64,000 nt of DNA from Micromonospora sp. MH99. Its GTDB lineage: Bacteria > Actinomycetota > Actinomycetes > Mycobacteriales > Micromonosporaceae. Location: contig NZ_MUZA01000025.1 of NCBI RefSeq assembly GCF_021442385.1, positions 23,629 to 87,628 on the forward strand, given 5' to 3'. Positions 25,632 to 38,759 of the stretch are shown here, piece after piece; position 1 is the stretch's first letter; every line of letters begins with the position of its first letter. The translations under genes were made by a program, and so were the position numbers. Under the pieces are notes generated by a model, which was not told the origin of the DNA, made no database searches, and saw nothing but the letters and a program-made list of their open reading frames with translations.

Positions 25632-27862
25632 GCGTCGTCCGACTGGCCTGGTTCGAGCTGCGCCGGATGACCCGGGGGCGGCTGCCGCGCACCGCGCTGG
25701 CCGTGCTGACCGTCGTGCCGCTGCTCTACGGGGCGCTCTACCTCTACGCCTTCTGGGATCCGTACGGAAAGATGGACCGGATTCCGGTCGCCCTGGTGAA
25801 CGCCGACCGGCCGGCGACGGCAAGCGACGGGTCGGTGGTGCACGCCGGGCAGGACCTGACCGACGAGCTGATCGACCGTCGAGTGTTCGGCTGGCAGGTC
25901 ACCGACGCCGACGATGCCGACGCGGGGCTGCGCAGCGGCCGGTACCACCTGGTGTTCTCCATTCCGGCGAACTTCTCGGCGACGCTCGCCGCGAGCCCCG
26001 ACCCCGGCCAGCCGGCCCAGCGGGGCAAGCTGAAGGTGGTCAACGACGACGCCACCAACTACCTGTCGGGGCTGCTCGCCCGCTCGGCGTTCAGCGAGAT
26101 CCGGGCCGCCGCGTCCGAGAGCGCCGCGTCGGACTACTTCTCCCGGATGCTTGTGGGCTTCACCGATGCCAAGGCCGAGACTCATCGGGCCGCAGACGGC
26201 GCCGGTCAGCTCGCCGACGGGCTGGGCAGCTCGAAGGAGGGCGCTGGTCGTATCGCCGACGGGTTGGACAGCTCGGCCGACGGCGCCGGGCAGGTCGCCG
26301 ACGGGTTGGACAGGTCCGCGGCCGGGGCGGGCCGGCTCTCAGCCGGCCTGGACGCGAGCACCCGGGGTGCCGACGAGTTGGCCACCGGGTTGGACCAGCT
26401 GCGAACCGGCGCCGCGCAGCTCGCCGACGGCACCGCGCGCGCCGCGACGGCGACCCGCGCGGTGGCCAGCAAGGTGGACGGTGCGGCCTCGACCATCGAG
26501 CCGGTGCTGCGGGAGAACGCCGAGCGGATCGAGCGGTCGGCCACGGCCATCGCCGACGGGGCGCAGGCGCTCTCCGACGGCCTGGACGCGCTGCCGCAGC
26601 GGGCGCGGAAGGCCCAGACCCAGGCCCAGGTGGTGTGCGATCGGCTCGACGCCCTGGTCGCCGCGCACCCGGAGCTGGCCGACGATCCGACAGTCGTCGC
26701 CGCCCGTACGGCAGCGGCGGCAGGGGTCGAGGCGGCGCGGGCTGTCGTCGACGGTCTCGACCAGGCCGACCTGACCGCGCTGCGCGAGCGGATGACCGCG
26801 GTGGCCGCCACGGCCCGGCAGATCGCCGCCGCGGCGCCGCACCTGGCCGACGACGTGGCCGCCGCACGCGCCAAGGTCGACGAGCTGGCAGCCGGGCTGG
26901 GCACCCTCGCCGACGGCAGTGCCCAACTGCGCGACGGTCTCGGCGACGCGGCGACCGGGGCCGAGCAGCTGCGCGGCGGGCTGTTCCGCCTGGCCACCGG
27001 GGCCCGCGAGCTGGACGGCGGGCTCGACCGGCTCAGCACCGGCGGCGACCGGCTCGCCGACGGCCTGATCCGGCTGGAGAGCGGCGCCGGCGAGTTGGCC
27101 TCCGGGCTGACCCGGCTGGGCGGCGGGGCCGGCGACCTCGCCGACGGCCTGGCCGACGGCGAGAAGAAGATCCCGGGGTACGACGACGCGGACGTCCGGT
27201 CGGGCATCCTCGGCGATCCGGTGTCCCTGGACCGTTCGGCCCGCCACCCGGCCGGCTCGTACGGGGTCGGCTTCGCGCCGTACTTTCTCGGTCTGGCGCT
27301 CTGGGTCGGCGCGATGATCACGTACATGCTGCTGCGGCCGGTCAACCGGCGGCACGTCATGTCCGGCGCTCCCGCCTGGCGGGTCGCGCTGGCCGGCTGG
27401 TTGCCCGCCGCAGCGGTCGGGTTGGCCCAGGCCGGGGTGCTCTTCACAGTGGTGACGCTGGTGCTGGGGCTGGACCCGGTGCGTCCCGCCGTGACGCTGG
27501 GTCTGCTGGCGCTGGTCTCGCTCGCCTTCACCGCGATCATGCAGTGGCTGGGGGCGCAGCTCGGCCCCGCCGGGCGGCTCGCCGCGCTGGCCCTGTTGAT
27601 GCTTCAGCTCACGTCGTCGGGCGGCACCTACCCCGTCCAGACCTCGCCCGGCTTCTTCCAGGCGATCCACAGCTGGTTGCCGATGAGCTACGTGGTGGCG
27701 GGGCTGCGGCACACCATCAACGGCGGCCCGGCCGGCCCGGTGGTGACGGCGGTGCTCGTGCTGCTCGGCTTCACGGCGGCGGCGCTGGCCCTGACCGCCG
27801 CCGCGGCCCGTCGCTCACGCCGGCTCACCCCGGCGAAGCTGCATCCCGATCTGACCATGTGA
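25628..27862 (+). CDS. YhgE/Pip-family membrane protein (ABC-2-like)
   Basis: 744 residues, ATG at 25628 overlapping the preceding stop (ATGA). One N-terminal membrane helix (about 20-38), an extracytoplasmic N-terminal YhgE domain (VNADRPA, DDATNYLSGLL), then about 350 residues of repeated LADGLxxxxxGAxxL-type heptads forming a long coiled coil, and five to six membrane helices from about residue 550. This matches the YhgE/Pip family (phage-infection-protein-like; ESX-associated in some phyla). Substrate unknown. Coupled to an odd ATPase and a TetR gene; together they look like an ABC-2-type export unit. Confidence 0.9.
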   Translation: MSVVRLAWFELRRMTRGRLPRTALAVLTVVPLLYGALYLYAFWDPYGKMDRIPVALVNADRPATASDGSVVHAGQDLTDELIDRRVFGWQVTDADDADAGLRSGRYHLVFSIPANFSATLAASPDPGQPAQRGKLKVVNDDATNYLSGLLARSAFSEIRAAASESAASDYFSRMLVGFTDAKAETHRAADGAGQLADGLGSSKEGAGRIADGLDSSADGAGQVADGLDRSAAGAGRLSAGLDASTRGADELATGLDQLRTGAAQLADGTARAATATRAVASKVDGAASTIEPVLRENAERIERSATAIADGAQALSDGLDALPQRARKAQTQAQVVCDRLDALVAAHPELADDPTVVAARTAAAAGVEAARAVVDGLDQADLTALRERMTAVAATARQIAAAAPHLADDVAAARAKVDELAAGLGTLADGSAQLRDGLGDAATGAEQLRGGLFRLATGARELDGGLDRLSTGGDRLADGLIRLESGAGELASGLTRLGGGAGDLADGLADGEKKIPGYDDADVRSGILGDPVSLDRSARHPAGSYGVGFAPYFLGLALWVGAMITYMLLRPVNRRHVMSGAPAWRVALAGWLPAAAVGLAQAGVLFTVVTLVLGLDPVRPAVTLGLLALVSLAFTAIMQWLGAQLGPAGRLAALALLMLQLTSSGGTYPVQTSPGFFQAIHSWLPMSYVVAGLRHTINGGPAGPVVTAVLVLLGFTAAALALTAAAARRSRRLTPAKLHPDLTM

Positions 27863-27872
27863 GGATGGGCCG

Positions 27873-28466
27873 GTGACGGACGGACGGTCGAGACGGCGGG
27901 AGGACACCCGTCAGCGGCTCTTCGTCGCCGCGGTGGACCTCATCGCCGAGCGCGGCTTCTCCGCGACCACCGTGGACGACATCGCGGCCCGGGCCGGTGT
28001 CGCGAAGGGCACGGTCTACTACAACTTCGAGTCCAAGACGGTGCTCTTCGAGGAGTTGTTGCGCCACGGCATCGGCCTGCTCACCGCCGAGTTCCGGGCG
28101 GCGGTCGCCGGGCAGCCGCCGCGCGCCGCGCTGGCGGCCCTGGTCCGCGCCGAACTGGAGTACATCCGCCGGTACCGGGCCTTCGCCCAACTGCTGCTGT
28201 CGGAGATGTGGCGGACCAACCGGGAGTGGCAGCAGACGTTGCGGCTGCTGCGCGGCGAGGCGATCGAGGTGATCGCCGAGACCGTACGGGCCGGGGTGGA
28301 CAGCGGGGACCTGCCGGCCGATCTGGACGTGCCCACCGCCTCCTCGGCGCTGTTCGGGGTGGGTCTGGTGGTGGCCGTGGACTGGCTGGTGTTCCAGCCC
28401 GACCGGCCCATCGCCGACGTGCAGGAGGCGCTGCTCGGCATCGTGCGCCGGGTCGCCCAGACCTGA
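27873..28466 (+). CDS. TetR-family transcriptional regulator
   Basis: 197 residues from the GTG at 27873, 10 bp after the YhgE/Pip stop. The HTH (TTVDDIAARAGVAKGTVYYNFESKTVLFEELL, split here across residues about 31-62) is canonical. The C-terminal ligand domain is all-helical with WRTNREWQQ. It most likely represses its own operon through the dyad at 24550-24563. The inducer is unknown, probably a substrate of the transporter. Confidence 0.93.
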   Translation: MTDGRSRRREDTRQRLFVAAVDLIAERGFSATTVDDIAARAGVAKGTVYYNFESKTVLFEELLRHGIGLLTAEFRAAVAGQPPRAALAALVRAELEYIRRYRAFAQLLLSEMWRTNREWQQTLRLLRGEAIEVIAETVRAGVDSGDLPADLDVPTASSALFGVGLVVAVDWLVFQPDRPIADVQEALLGIVRRVAQT

Positions 28467-28561
28467 CCGCAGGGCCTGCTCAGGGCGGGTAATTCGGTTG
28501 AGTCGACGGGTCTGCTGCCGGCACGCTGGGTGTTCCGCCACCCACGTCCGGAGGAACTCCG

Positions 28562-31500
28562 ATGCGCCTGCTCCGTGATCTGTGGGGCACCTCGCCGCGC
28601 CGTCTGACGCTCGTCGCCGTCCTGATCGTGCTCGGCGCGGCCGGTCAGGCGGGCGCGTCGGCGCTCGCCGGCGCGGTGCTCGTACACCGGTCGACGAGTT
28701 CCTTCGCGGTCCTGGCCGCGGCGCTGGCCGCCGTGGTCCTCAGCGATCTCGTGGTGAGCCTGTTGATGGCCGGGCTCACCGCCGACTGGTCCGCGGACGT
28801 CCGTCGGCGGCTCTGCCGGGTCGCGTTCGGGCAGGACCTGCCGAGCCTCGAGACCACGCCGGTGGGGGAGCTGCTCGACCGCATCGACGGGGACGTGTAC
28901 CAGGTGGCGTCGGCGGTGCGTAACCAGGGCTCGCGCCTCGCCCAGGGGCTCTGCGTCGGCCTGCTGTCGATGGTGGTGGCGCTGGCCGTGTGGTGGCCGG
29001 CCGGGGTAGCGATGCTGCTGCTCACGGTGCTGCTGGGGGTGGGGCTGCGCCGGCCCACGGCGCGGATCGGCCCCGCCCGGATGGTCGAGGAGGAGGCCTG
29101 GTCGGACCTGGCCGCCGTGATGGAGGAGGCGGTGCACGGTCAGGACGACGTGCGGACCAGCCTGGCCCAGCCGTACGTGCTGCGGCTGTACGCCCGGCGG
29201 GCCGCCACCGTGCTGTCCCGCGGCAACCGGGTCTGGACGCTGTCCGCCCGGGTGGCGACTGTCGCCACCGCGACGATCCGGGTCGGCGTCGGCGGGGTGG
29301 TGCTCGGCGGGGCCTGGGCCCTGGCCACCGGCCGGGTCGACGCCGCCAGGCTCACCGCGATCTGGCTGCTCGCCCTGGCCTTCGGGGCCACCGCCGAACA
29401 CGTCAGCCGGATGGTGCCCGAACTCCAGGAGGCCCTCGGCGCGTGGGCCCGGGTGCAGCTGCTCCAGAAGGCCCGGCAGGAGCCGGTCGGCGGGGTCAGC
29501 CCGACCGAGGGTGACCTGCGCATCCGGGACCTGACGTTCGGCTACGAGGTGAGCGGCCCGGAGAGCGGGCGGGGTCCGGCCCTGCGCGGGCTCAGCCTGA
29601 CCTTCGCGCGCGGCCGGTCGTACGCCCTGATCGGGCGGACCGGGTCGGGCAAGTCGACACTGGCGAAGGTGCTCACCCGGGCCGTGGACGTGCCGCCCGG
29701 CACCGTGTTCCTCGGCGACACCGACCTGTGCGACCTCGACGTCGAAGAGCTGCGCCGCTGGGTGGCGCTGGTGCCGCAGCGCACCGAGATCCTGGCCGGC
29801 ACGCTCGCCGAGAACGTCGCGCTCTACGACCCGGAGCTGCTCGACGCCGCTGCCCGGGCGTTGGACGAGCTGGGCCTGGCCGGCTGGATCGCCGAGCTGC
29901 CCGACGGGCTGGCGACCCGGCTGGGGGAGGGCGGGCACGTGCTCTCCGCCGGCCAGGAGCAGTTGGTGGCGTTCGCCCGGATCCTGGTGCGCGATCCGCA
30001 CGTGGTGATCCTCGACGAGGCCACCGCCCGGCTGGACCCGGTGACCGAGGCGCGGGTGCAGCGGGCCACCGAACGGCTGCTGCGCGACCGGATCGGCATC
30101 GTCATCGCCCACCGGCTCTCCTCGGTGCGTCGCTGCGACGAGGTGGTGGTGCTGGCCGACGGCGCGGTGGTCGAGGCCGGCCCGCTGGAGACGTCGACGC
30201 GCTTCGCCGAGCTGCTGGCGACCAGCCACGCCGCCGTGTACGCCGGCGGGTCGTCGACGTTCCGGTCCGGCGGCGGCACCGACCTGTTGACCGGTCCGGA
30301 CGCCGCCGGCACCGACCTGTTGACCGGTCCGGATGCCGCCGGCACCGACCTGTTGACCGGTCCGAATGCCGCCGGCACCGACCTGTTGAGCGGCTCCGGG
30401 ACGCCCGGCACCCGCTCGGGCGCTGGTCCGGTCGACCCGGCGGTGACGGGTGAGCCGGGGCCGGCGGGGCGGGCCGAGCCGCCGCCGTTGCCACCGACCC
30501 CGCCCGCGCGCACCTTCCGGGAGATCATCCGGCTCTGCACCAACGACCCCCGGTACGGCGCGGCGGCGATCGTGCTGTTCCTCGGGCTCAGTCTGCTCGG
30601 CCTGGACGGCCCGCTGCTGCCGTGGCTCTGGGCCGACCTGGTCGACGGGACCGGCAGCCCGTACCTGCCGGCGCTGGGCATCGTGACCGGGCTGCTGATC
30701 ACCCTGCCGCTGCCGTACTACACGCACGTCTGGTTCCCGCACTGGTGGGTGCGGCAGATGCTGCGGATCGGCCTGCGTCTGGTGCACGGCCAGACCGGCC
30801 CGCGCCGGGTCAGCTCGCACACCCCGGCCGAGGTCGTGGCGCAGGGCGGGGACACCGAGCGCGTGGTGCAACTCGCCGACAACGTGCTCGACCAGGCGGT
30901 CGCGCTGGTCCTGGTGGTCGCCATGACCGCGGTCACCGGCAGCGTCGTACCGGGGCTGTTCTTCCTCGGCACGATGGTCGTCTCCGGACTGGCCGCGACG
31001 TTGTTCGGCCCGAAGCTGGAGCGGGCGGCCCGGGCGACGGTGACGGCGCGGGCGGCGTTCGCCACCGCCCTGGTCTCCGCGCTCTCCGCGGCGCGGACGG
31101 TGAAGCTCGCCGGTGCCACGGCGGCGGTGCTGCGTCACCTCGCGGTCCTGGACGCGCTGCGCAGTGACCGGCAGCGACGGGAGATCTCGGTCCAGGTGTG
31201 GTCGCGGTCGACGCCGTCGGTGGCCAGTGGCCTGCTGCCGATCGGCGCGTGGGCCCTCTACCTGGGCGGCGAGCTGTCGGCCGGCGCGGTGCTGGTGGCC
31301 GTGTCCACGCTTGGCGCGGCCCGCTGGTTCGCCTGGACCACCGCGTCGTTGATCTCCCAGCTGCCGTCGGCACGGGTGTGGACGCGCCGGACGGTGGCGA
31401 TGACGGGCGTGGGCGCGTACACGGCGGCGGTGCCGGCGGTCGACCTGGCCGCCGGGACCGCGCCCGCGCCGACGTCGCCGCCCCGCAACCCGCTGCGCCG

Positions 31501-32176
31501 GTTGGAGCTGCGCCGCTTCTCGGTGGTGCACTCCGACGGCACGGTCGCCGTCCGGGACGTGGACCTGACGGTGCAGCGCGGGCAGTTGGTGCTGGTCGTG
31601 GGGCCGGTCGGGTCGGGCAAGTCCTCGCTGCTGCGGGCGCTGGCCGGCATCGTGCACCACACCGGCGAGCTGTCGTGGAACGGCGACCCGGTCACCGAGC
31701 CCGAGCTGTTCCTGCGTCCCAACCAGGTCGGCTACGTCGGCCAGTTGCCCCGGGTGCTCTCCGGCACGGTGGCCGACAACATCGCGCTCGGCCACCAGGT
31801 GGACGCGGCCGGCGCGGTCAGCACCGCCCAGCTCGACCACGACCTGGCCGCCGCCGGCGGTGGGCTGGGTCTGCTGATCGGGCACAAGGGCACCCGGCTC
31901 TCCGGCGGCCAGCTTCAGCGGCTGGCGCTGGCCCGGGCGCTCGCACCGCGTACCGAACTGCTGGTCGCCGACGACGTGTCGTCGGCGCTGGACGTCACCA
32001 CCGAGCTGGCGCTGTGGCGGGCGCTGCGGGCGCACGGGGTGACAGTTGTCGGGTCGACCGCGAAGCGTGCCGCGCTGGTCCGCGCCGACCACGTGGTGGT
32101 GCTGCACGCCGGGGCGGTGGCGGCGCAGGGCACCTGGCAGGAGCTGGAGGGCGACTGGTCGCACCTGGCCGGCTGA
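28562..32176 (+). CDS. Fused two-half ABC exporter (TMD-NBD-TMD-NBD) with asymmetric ATPase sites
   Basis: 1204 residues from the ATG at 28562 (GGAGGA just before). TMD1 (about 10-300), NBD1 with Walker A GRTGSGKST (K364), signature LSAGQ, Walker B VVILDEAT, H-loop AHRLSS; then a linker of four DNA-repeat-encoded GTDLLTGPDAA units (572-612); TMD2 (650-960); NBD2 with GPVGSGKSS (K1020), LSGGQLQR, but Walker B LLVADDVS (Asp for catalytic Glu) and GSTAKR where the H-loop His is expected. So one site is consensus and the other degenerate, as in heterodimeric exporters. Probably a multidrug or lipid exporter. It lies 96 bp after the TetR gene, with its own ribosome site. Confidence 0.93.
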   Translation: MRLLRDLWGTSPRRLTLVAVLIVLGAAGQAGASALAGAVLVHRSTSSFAVLAAALAAVVLSDLVVSLLMAGLTADWSADVRRRLCRVAFGQDLPSLETTPVGELLDRIDGDVYQVASAVRNQGSRLAQGLCVGLLSMVVALAVWWPAGVAMLLLTVLLGVGLRRPTARIGPARMVEEEAWSDLAAVMEEAVHGQDDVRTSLAQPYVLRLYARRAATVLSRGNRVWTLSARVATVATATIRVGVGGVVLGGAWALATGRVDAARLTAIWLLALAFGATAEHVSRMVPELQEALGAWARVQLLQKARQEPVGGVSPTEGDLRIRDLTFGYEVSGPESGRGPALRGLSLTFARGRSYALIGRTGSGKSTLAKVLTRAVDVPPGTVFLGDTDLCDLDVEELRRWVALVPQRTEILAGTLAENVALYDPELLDAAARALDELGLAGWIAELPDGLATRLGEGGHVLSAGQEQLVAFARILVRDPHVVILDEATARLDPVTEARVQRATERLLRDRIGIVIAHRLSSVRRCDEVVVLADGAVVEAGPLETSTRFAELLATSHAAVYAGGSSTFRSGGGTDLLTGPDAAGTDLLTGPDAAGTDLLTGPNAAGTDLLSGSGTPGTRSGAGPVDPAVTGEPGPAGRAEPPPLPPTPPARTFREIIRLCTNDPRYGAAAIVLFLGLSLLGLDGPLLPWLWADLVDGTGSPYLPALGIVTGLLITLPLPYYTHVWFPHWWVRQMLRIGLRLVHGQTGPRRVSSHTPAEVVAQGGDTERVVQLADNVLDQAVALVLVVAMTAVTGSVVPGLFFLGTMVVSGLAATLFGPKLERAARATVTARAAFATALVSALSAARTVKLAGATAAVLRHLAVLDALRSDRQRREISVQVWSRSTPSVASGLLPIGAWALYLGGELSAGAVLVAVSTLGAARWFAWTTASLISQLPSARVWTRRTVAMTGVGAYTAAVPAVDLAAGTAPAPTSPPRNPLRRLELRRFSVVHSDGTVAVRDVDLTVQRGQLVLVVGPVGSGKSSLLRALAGIVHHTGELSWNGDPVTEPELFLRPNQVGYVGQLPRVLSGTVADNIALGHQVDAAGAVSTAQLDHDLAAAGGGLGLLIGHKGTRLSGGQLQRLALARALAPRTELLVADDVSSALDVTTELALWRALRAHGVTVVGSTAKRAALVRADHVVVLHAGAVAAQGTWQELEGDWSHLAG
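30275..30398 (+). repeat. 33-bp in-frame tandem repeat in the ABC exporter linker
   Basis: Units at 30275-30307, 30308-30340, 30341-30373 and a partial unit to about 30398. They encode GTDLLTGPDAA with few differences (one Asp to Asn, last copy GTDLLSG). Near identity at the DNA level suggests recent expansion; copy number may vary between strains. Confidence 0.9.
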
Positions 32177-32177
32177 C

Positions 32178-32213
32178 GGTCGGGCGGCTGCCGGTGACGG
32201 CAGCCGCCCGACC
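32178..32213. terminator. Bidirectional terminator between the ABC exporter and OYE genes
   Basis: Perfect 15-base stem (32178-32192 with 32199-32213) with a six-base loop, starting directly after the exporter stop and ahead of the stop of the leftward OYE-type gene. Confidence 0.9.
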
Positions 32214-32221
32214 GGCGGGAA

Positions 32222-35508
<3,287 letters not shown>

Positions 35509-35516
<8 letters not shown>

Positions 35517-36474
35517 GCCCGTGCGGCGTCGTCCAACCGGACTCGTCGGGGCCCAGGGGCACGATGCCTGTCGGGTTGATCTCCCGATGGGTCCCGTAGT
35601 AGTGCCGCTTGATGTGGTCGAAGTCCACCGTCTCGCCGAAGCCCGGCGTCTGGAACAGGTCCCGGGCGTACGCCCAGAGCACCGGCATCTCGGTCAGCTT
35701 GCTGCGGTTGCACTTGAAGTGCCCGTGGTACGCGGCGTCGAAGCGCACCAGCGTGGTGAACATCCGCACGTCGGCCTCGGTGATCGTGTCGCCCATCAGG
35801 TAGCGCTGCCCGGCCAGGCGTTCGGACAGCGCGTCCAGCCGGGCGAAGAGCGCCCGGAACGCCTCGTCGTACGCCTCCTGCGAGGTGGCGAACCCGCACC
35901 GGTAGACGCCGTTGTTGACGTCGTGGTGGATCTCGGCCATCAGCGCGTCCATCTCCGGGCGCAGCGCGACCGGGTACAGGTCGGGTGCGCCGGGCGCGTG
36001 CAGCGGCTGCCACTCGGTGGAGAAGTCGAGGGTGAGCTGCGGGTAGTCGTTGGTGACCACCCGGCCGGTAAGCGTGTCGACAAGCGCCGGCACGGTCACC
36101 CGGCCGTTGTAGTCCGCGTCGGTGGCCAGGTACGCCTCGGAGAGGAAGCTGACACCGAGGACGGGGTCGAAGCCGTCCGGGTCGAGGGCGAACGCCCAGC
36201 CGCGTTCGTCCCGGATCGGGTCGACGGTGCCCAGCGAGATCGCGTCGTCCAGCCCGAGCAGGCCGCGCACGATCCTCGCCCGGTGCGCCCACGGGCAGGC
36301 GCGGCACCAGATCAGCCGGTACCGGCCGGCCTCCAGCGGCCAGCGGTCCTGCTCGTCCGGGCCGCCACCCGGCGGGGAGGTCGAGTCGGCGGTGACCCGA
36401 CCGGTGAACCGGTTGGGCTGGCGGACGAATGCGCCACCACGGCTGGTCTCTGCGCTGAACTGGGCCCGGGCCAT
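35509..36474 (-). CDS. Glutathionyl-hydroquinone-reductase-like (Xi-class GST, YqjG/ECM4 family)
   Basis: 321 residues from the ATG at 36474. N-terminal thioredoxin fold with WCRACPWAHR; C60 in CPWAH is the catalytic Cys of Xi-class enzymes. C-terminal helical domain with YHGHFKCN and PGFGETVDFDHIKRHYYGTH, the fingerprint of the family. These enzymes remove glutathione from hydroquinones. Actinobacteria use mycothiol instead, so the true thiol partner here is probably mycothiol (inference). Its stop region overlaps the DUF998 gene. Confidence 0.93.
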
Positions 36475-36581
36475 GCCGCCAACCTATCCGCTGTGCGCGT
36501 GGATATCCTGGCGGCTGGGGAGTCCCCTGCGACCCGGTGGACGCCCGCACCCCCGCCCTTCCCACCCCCGAAGGACTCGCG

Positions 36582-37787
<1,206 letters not shown>

Positions 37788-37941
37788 GCGCGGAAAGTTA
37801 CGTGAAGGGATCTCCCGTACGTGGGAGTCGGCGGCCTAGAGTGGTCCACACCACACGACCCGCGGGGTCGGCCGGCGGTCGCGCGCGCTCGTCGACGCCG
37901 GTGCCGCCTCGCGCCGCGGCGACGAACTGGGGAGCACACCG

Positions 37942-38754
37942 ATGCCGGACGCACTGCCGACCGAGATTGACCTGACCAGGCCGAGCGCGGCCCGGGTGTA
38001 CGACTACTTCCTGGGCGGGGCGCACAACTTCGAGGTCGACCGGCAGCTGGCCGAGCAGATCGCCAGCATGACCCCGAATCTCGCCGCCACCATGCGCTCC
38101 GGTCGGGAGTTCCTGCGCCGCGCCGTCCGGGTGCTGCTCGACGCCGGCATCGACCAGTTCCTCGACATCGGCTCCGGCATCCCGACCGTCGGCAACGTGC
38201 ACGAGGTGGCCCAGGCGGCCAACCCGAAGGCCCGGGTGGTCTACGTCGACATCGACCCGGTGGCCGTCGCGCACAGCCGTGAACTGCTCGCCGGCAACGA
38301 CCTGACCGGGGTGATCCACGCCGACCTGCGCGAGCCGGAGCGGATCCTCGCCGAGACCCGGCGGCTCGGGCTGATCGACTTCAGTCGACCGATGGGCATC
38401 CTGCTGGCCGGGGTGGTGCACTTCATCCCGGACGCCGACGGTCCCGAGGAGATCCTGTCCACCCTGCGGGCCGCCGCCGCGCCCGGCAGCTTCCTGGTCA
38501 TCTCGCACTCCACCTTCGAGGACCAGCCGCAGGAGATGCTGGACGCCCAGCGCCTCTCCGCCCGGACGGCAACCGAGATCACCCTGCGCTCCCGCGCGCA
38601 GGTCACCGGCTTCTTCGGCGACTGGACGGTGCTCGAACCGGGCGTGGTGCACATGCCACTGTGGCGTCCCGACTCGCCGGCCGACGTGGACGAGCACCCC
38701 GAGCGGTTCGGCGCCTTCGGGGGCGTGGCCCGGTACGACCAGCCCGCCGGCTGA
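37942..38754 (+). CDS. DUF574 (PF04672-type) SAM-dependent methyltransferase
   Basis: 270 residues from the ATG at 37942 (GGGGAGC upstream). The N-terminal signature RPSAARVYDYFLGGAHNFEVD and SAM-binding motif LDIGSGIPTVGNVHE are hallmarks of this large actinobacterial family. D(V)DIDPVAVAHS is the acidic end of strand 2. Substrate unknown for nearly all members. Five bases separate its stop from the GTG of the PAS-GGDEF-EAL gene, so the two are surely co-expressed. Confidence 0.93.
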   Translation: MPDALPTEIDLTRPSAARVYDYFLGGAHNFEVDRQLAEQIASMTPNLAATMRSGREFLRRAVRVLLDAGIDQFLDIGSGIPTVGNVHEVAQAANPKARVVYVDIDPVAVAHSRELLAGNDLTGVIHADLREPERILAETRRLGLIDFSRPMGILLAGVVHFIPDADGPEEILSTLRAAAAPGSFLVISHSTFEDQPQEMLDAQRLSARTATEITLRSRAQVTGFFGDWTVLEPGVVHMPLWRPDSPADVDEHPERFGAFGGVARYDQPAG

Positions 38755-38759
38755 TCGCA

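Noticed and set aside
28019..32164. A 1381-codon open frame antisense to the ABC exporter, and similar long antisense frames opposite the glucanase, the kinase hybrid and the MBL gene
   Set aside because: The translations are rich in Arg, Gly, Pro, Ala and His without any domain, and the opposite strand encodes clear protein families. They arise from high GC at third codon positions.
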